A model generated the notes under the pieces. The model did no database searches. It had not been told where the DNA came from and saw only the letters and a list, made by a program, of their open reading frames with translations. From Oleiagrimonas sp963817755 (GTDB lineage: Bacteria > Pseudomonadota > Gammaproteobacteria > Xanthomonadales > Rhodanobacteraceae), in contig CAWFPB010000004.1 in assembly GCA_963817755.1 (NCBI GenBank), positions 1-64,000 of the forward strand: 64,000 nucleotides of DNA, read 5' to 3'. Both the position numbers and the translations under genes were made by a program. Positions 60,994 through 64,000 of this stretch are shown here, one piece after another. How positions within the stretch are numbered: position 1 is the stretch's first letter; every line of letters begins with the position of its first letter.

Positions 60994-61488
60994 ATGGCAG
61001 AACACATCGAAGCCAACGGCGAAGACCAGCTGCAGCTGGTGCTGCAGAAGGTCTACATCAAGGACGCCTCGTTCGAGGCACCGAACGCCCCGGCCATCTT
61101 CCAGGACATGGCCGAGCACCCCGACCAGCAGCCGGAAGTGCAGCTCAACCTCGGCCACAAGGCCACCAAGCTGGACGAGACCACTCGCGAGGTCGTGCTC
61201 ACGCTGACCCTGACCTGCACCCTGGGCGAGCAGACCGCTTACCTGGCCGAAGTGCAGCAGGCCGGCATCTTCACCATCGCCGGGTTCAGCGCCGATGACG
61301 AGGACAACGTGATCGGCAGCTATTGCCCCAACGTGCTGTTCCCGTTCGCGCGCCAGGTCATCTCCTCGATGATCCAGGATGGCGGCTTCCCGCCGTTCCT
61401 GCTGCAGCCGATCAACTTCGAAGCCCTCTACAACGAGCAGCGCCGTCGCAGCGCCGAGGGCGATTCGGCTCCTTCGCTCAACTCCTGA
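60994..61488 (+). CDS. secB: Protein-export chaperone SecB
   Basis: A 164-residue SecB. The core is typical: LQKVYIKDASFEAPNAPAIF, VQLNLGHKATKLDETTREVV, LTLTLTCTLGEQTAYLAEVQ, QAGIFTIAGFS and the family signature YCPNVLFPFARQVISSMIQD with GGFPPFLLQPINF. The tetramer keeps precursors unfolded and hands them to SecA. gpsA follows 10 bp later, as in most proteobacteria. Confidence 0.97.
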   Translation: MAEHIEANGEDQLQLVLQKVYIKDASFEAPNAPAIFQDMAEHPDQQPEVQLNLGHKATKLDETTREVVLTLTLTCTLGEQTAYLAEVQQAGIFTIAGFSADDEDNVIGSYCPNVLFPFARQVISSMIQDGGFPPFLLQPINFEALYNEQRRRSAEGDSAPSLNS

Positions 61489-61498
61489 GCGAACGTCC

Positions 61499-62527
61499 AT
61501 GACGCAGGACAAGCTGCGCGTCAGCGTCCTCGGCGCCGGCTCCTGGGGTACGGCCCTGGCCGCCCTGCTGGCCCGCAACGGCACGCCCACCACCCTGTGG
61601 GGGCGTGACCGCGACGCGCTGGACGAGATGCGGGCGGCGCACCGCAACACGCGCTACCTGCCCGACCTGGAACTGCCGCAGGGGCTGGCCTTCGAGGCCG
61701 ACCTGGCGGCCGCCGTCGTGCGCGCCGACATCGTGCTGATCGCCGTTCCCAGCCACGCATTCGCCGCGTTGCTGGACGACATCGCGTCATTGCTTCCCGC
61801 CCGCTGCGCGGTGTCCTGGGCCACCAAGGGCTTCGAGCCCGGCACCGGGCGCTTCCTGCACGAACTGGTCGGCGAACGCCTGCCCGACCGTCCGATGGCG
61901 GTCATCACCGGCCCGTCCTTCGCCCGCGAGGTGGTCGCCGGCCTGCCCACCGCCGTCACCGTGCATGCGTCCGAGCTGGAGTTCGCCCAGACCCTGGCCG
62001 ACCTGCTGCATTCGAGCAATTTCCGCGCCTACACCGGCGAGGACATGCTGGGCGCCGAACTCGGCGGCGCGATGAAGAACGTGCTGGCCGTGGCCACGGG
62101 CGTGGCCGACGGCATGCAACTTGGGCTCAATGCACGCGCCGGACTGATCACGCGCGGCATGTACGAGATGCTGCAGCTGGGCATCGCGCTGGGCGCGCGC
62201 CCGGAAACCCTGATGGGGCTGTCCGGCATGGGCGACCTGGTGCTGACCTGCACCGGCGACCTCTCGCGCAACCGACGGCTGGGCCTGGCGCTGGGCCGCG
62301 GCGTGCCGCTCAAGCAGGCCATTGCCGACATCGGACAGGTGGTCGAGAGCGTGGTCACGGCCGACGAGGTCGGCCGCCTGGCCGAACAGCACGACCTGGA
62401 CCTGCCCATTGCATTCGGTGTGCGCGCCGTCCTGCATGGCGAGGTCACGCCCACCGAGGGCCTGCGCGCGCTCATGTCGCGCGAGCAGAAAGCCGAATAT
62501 TCCAGCAGCCTGTTCCCGCCGCGCTGA
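61499..62527 (+). CDS. gpsA: Glycerol-3-phosphate dehydrogenase [NAD(P)+]
   Basis: A 342-residue GpsA; reduces dihydroxyacetone phosphate to sn-glycerol 3-phosphate for phospholipid synthesis. The NAD(P) fold is VSVLGAGSWGTALAALLARN; further motifs are AVPSHAFAALLDD, VSWATKGFEPGTGRFLHELV, ITGPSFAREVVAGLPTAVTV, the catalytic region GGAMKNVLAVATGVADG and LSGMGDLVLTCTGDLSRNRR. Start 61499 lies 10 bp after secB; the two form an operon. Confidence 0.97.
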   Translation: MTQDKLRVSVLGAGSWGTALAALLARNGTPTTLWGRDRDALDEMRAAHRNTRYLPDLELPQGLAFEADLAAAVVRADIVLIAVPSHAFAALLDDIASLLPARCAVSWATKGFEPGTGRFLHELVGERLPDRPMAVITGPSFAREVVAGLPTAVTVHASELEFAQTLADLLHSSNFRAYTGEDMLGAELGGAMKNVLAVATGVADGMQLGLNARAGLITRGMYEMLQLGIALGARPETLMGLSGMGDLVLTCTGDLSRNRRLGLALGRGVPLKQAIADIGQVVESVVTADEVGRLAEQHDLDLPIAFGVRAVLHGEVTPTEGLRALMSREQKAEYSSSLFPPR

Positions 62528-62623
62528 ATGATCCTCAAACTGTTGATCCATCGACTGATCGCCGGATGCGCACAACCCGTCCCGGCCTGCTAGTCTTGAG
62601 GTTTTGACGCTCGAGCGAAACGG

Positions 62624-64000
62624 ATGCAGCGACCGACCCGCGAGCGTCGGGTTCCCGCCCGGCCACGCAAGGACAAGGCGAAGGATTCGCCCGGCACGGT
62701 ACCCGGCGCCTGGAAGCGCCTGCTGGCCGGTCAGCCCCCGGCGGCGCCCGAGAGCACCCGCAGCGGCGGACCCACGCTGGGTTTCTTCCTGGAGATGGTG
62801 CAGGACGAGGGCCGCCCCGTGGCGCGCCTGGAAGTCGCCCCCGTGCTACTCAACGTCGGCGAGAAGGGTCGCCTGTACCATGCCGTGCCGCTCGATCCCC
62901 GGCGCCTGGCCCAGACCCGCCTGCCCTCGATCGAGCAACGCCTGGCCACCAGCCTGCTGGGCCTGCCGCACAGCCAGCGCAAGGGCCGCAACTACGCCCA
63001 CCTCCACGGTGCCGTCGGCGACGCCCTGCTGACCGAAATCCTCGACACCTCGCCGTGCTTCCTGGGCGGCGTGGCCGGTCTGCGCCTGACCCGGGGCAAA
63101 CCGCATCGGCCGACCTGGGCCTGGCATATCGACAGCGACGGCACCCAGCGCCTGCAGCCGCAATTGCCCGACGGCCAGCGGCTGCTGGTCGCGGGCACGC
63201 CCTGGTTCCTGGATCCGGAAAATGCCCACCTCGGGCCACTGGAACTCGCGCCCGAGGAAACGCACCTGATCGATGCACCGCCGCTGGCGCCCGAGGATGC
63301 CGCCTCGGTGGCCGCGGCCCTGGCCCGGTCACCGCTGGCCGAACGCATCCCCCCGCCGCAGGTGCTGGCCCGGCCGCGCGCGTCCAACATCGCGCCGCAA
63401 CCGGTGCTGACCCTGCGCGCGCTGACCCGCCATGCGCGGCTGGCCGCCGGCACGCCGCCGCTGGCCTATGCCCGCCTGAGCTTCGACTACGGCGGCGAAC
63501 GCCTGCCCAGCCGCGGCGGCGAGCACCAGGTGCACCGGGTGCAGGGCGGCAAGCTGATCGAGATCACCCGCCGCCGCGCCGACGAGCTGGCGGCCATGGA
63601 AAGACTGGAGAACGCCGGCCTGACGCCGGCCGTGGACACCGAGGGCCTGCCCTGGGACCTGGCCGACATCCTGCCCGACGATGCCTGGCTGTTCCCCGGC
63701 GCCGGCCATACCGGCGCGCTGGACGTGAACACGCCGGCGCGCTGGATGGCACTGCGCGGCAAGCTGGAAGAGGACGGCTTCGTCCTGGACTACGACTCCA
63801 GCTTCCCGTTCGAGGTGCTGGAAGACCCGGTGCACTGGTACGGCGAGGCCAGCGCCGGCCGCGACGACGACCGCTTCGAGCTGGAGATCGGCATCGAGGT
63901 CGGTGGCGAGAAGGTCAACCTGCTGCCCGCGGTGGCGCAGGCACTGGGCGAGCAGCAGCTGAGCCTGACCCCGCCCAGCAACGAAGCCGAGGACGCGGTC
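62624..64000 (+). CDS. Probable SNF2-family helicase, N-terminal part (runs off the window)
   Basis: An open frame of 459 codons from ATG 62624 to the window end with no stop. The visible part has no helicase motif yet. Its segments (RLATSLLGLPHSQRKGRNYA, LHGAVGDALLTEILDTSPCF, RPTWAWHIDSDGTQRLQPQL, TPWFLDPENAHLGPLELAPE, then HRVQGGKLIEITRRRADELA) resemble the long N-terminal region of bacterial SNF2-associated helicases of about 1100 residues as I know them. Such proteins are RapA-like ATP-dependent remodelers of unclear target. The coding frame itself is firm; the family call is moderate. It lies 96 bp after gpsA. Confidence 0.6.
   Translation, partial: MQRPTRERRVPARPRKDKAKDSPGTVPGAWKRLLAGQPPAAPESTRSGGPTLGFFLEMVQDEGRPVARLEVAPVLLNVGEKGRLYHAVPLDPRRLAQTRLPSIEQRLATSLLGLPHSQRKGRNYAHLHGAVGDALLTEILDTSPCFLGGVAGLRLTRGKPHRPTWAWHIDSDGTQRLQPQLPDGQRLLVAGTPWFLDPENAHLGPLELAPEETHLIDAPPLAPEDAASVAAALARSPLAERIPPPQVLARPRASNIAPQPVLTLRALTRHARLAAGTPPLAYARLSFDYGGERLPSRGGEHQVHRVQGGKLIEITRRRADELAAMERLENAGLTPAVDTEGLPWDLADILPDDAWLFPGAGHTGALDVNTPARWMALRGKLEEDGFVLDYDSSFPFEVLEDPVHWYGEASAGRDDDRFELEIGIEVGGEKVNLLPAVAQALGEQQLSLTPPSNEAEDAV

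Noticed and set aside
62604..63032. A 142-residue plus-strand frame after gpsA
   Set aside because: It is Arg/Pro/Ala-rich and out of frame with the long uninterrupted frame from 62624, which has coherent protein-like sequence to the window end.

Overview
The window is GC-rich chromosomal DNA from a gammaproteobacterium, most likely of the order Xanthomonadales (Xanthomonadaceae or Rhodanobacteraceae). The evidence is the gene set (gfc/yjb-type polysaccharide genes, rdgC, ttcA, ubiJ-ubiB, comM-ubiK-glnK, secB-gpsA, divergent LysR/aceBA) and the many GTAG/GTGG-headed REP repeats with a resident REP-associated tyrosine transposase. The genus cannot be fixed from the window. Nothing looks like a plasmid or prophage.

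Layout. 1-2040: start of a tyrosine phosphatase gene and an XRE/AbiEii-like pair. 2041-8032: an exopolysaccharide secretion locus (two small GfcA-like proteins, Wza/GfcE, GfcB, GfcC, GfcD/YjbH). 8033-9622: a dense REP field with the RAYT gene. 9623-13659: a PqqU-like TonB receptor overlapping a PQQ-dependent glucose-type dehydrogenase. 13772-15656: a LytTR two-component pair. 16162-25521: mostly housekeeping genes (metallopeptidase, rdgC, aminotransferase, ttcA, trmL, ubiJ, ubiB), with a small exported protein behind a strong sigma-54 promoter. 25522-27458: a composite REP array, arfB and an acyltransferase. 27468-33695: the PNAG operon pgaABCD under a perfect CRP/Clp-type site. 33769-37878: a LysR regulator divergent from the glyoxylate-shunt genes aceB and aceA.

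38062-44824 is the most unusual locus. A cNMP-binding diguanylate cyclase is followed 4 bp later by a membrane class III nucleotidyl cyclase with a TPR-like tail. Convergent to them are four nearly identical tandem RiPP-type precursor genes (364-bp period) and a SagB-related flavin dehydrogenase. These match a computationally defined but, to my knowledge, experimentally uncharacterised Xanthomonadales peptide-modification system. 44883-64000 returns to core genes: an antiporter, comM, ubiK, glnK, gpmA, an unpartnered RND pump, hemF, a Gld-like ABC module, a desaturase, rpmG-rpmB, secB, gpsA and the start of a probable SNF2-type helicase.

Four genes (XRE regulator, yjbH, ubiB, the peptide-system cyclase) contain five apparent frameshifts. 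Every one is repaired by deleting one base from a CCC/GGG run, which points to systematic sequence error more than to real gene decay. Two polysaccharide systems (gfc and pga), a phosphotyrosine phosphatase, c-di-GMP synthesis and a putative Clp site suggest a surface-attached, biofilm-forming lifestyle.
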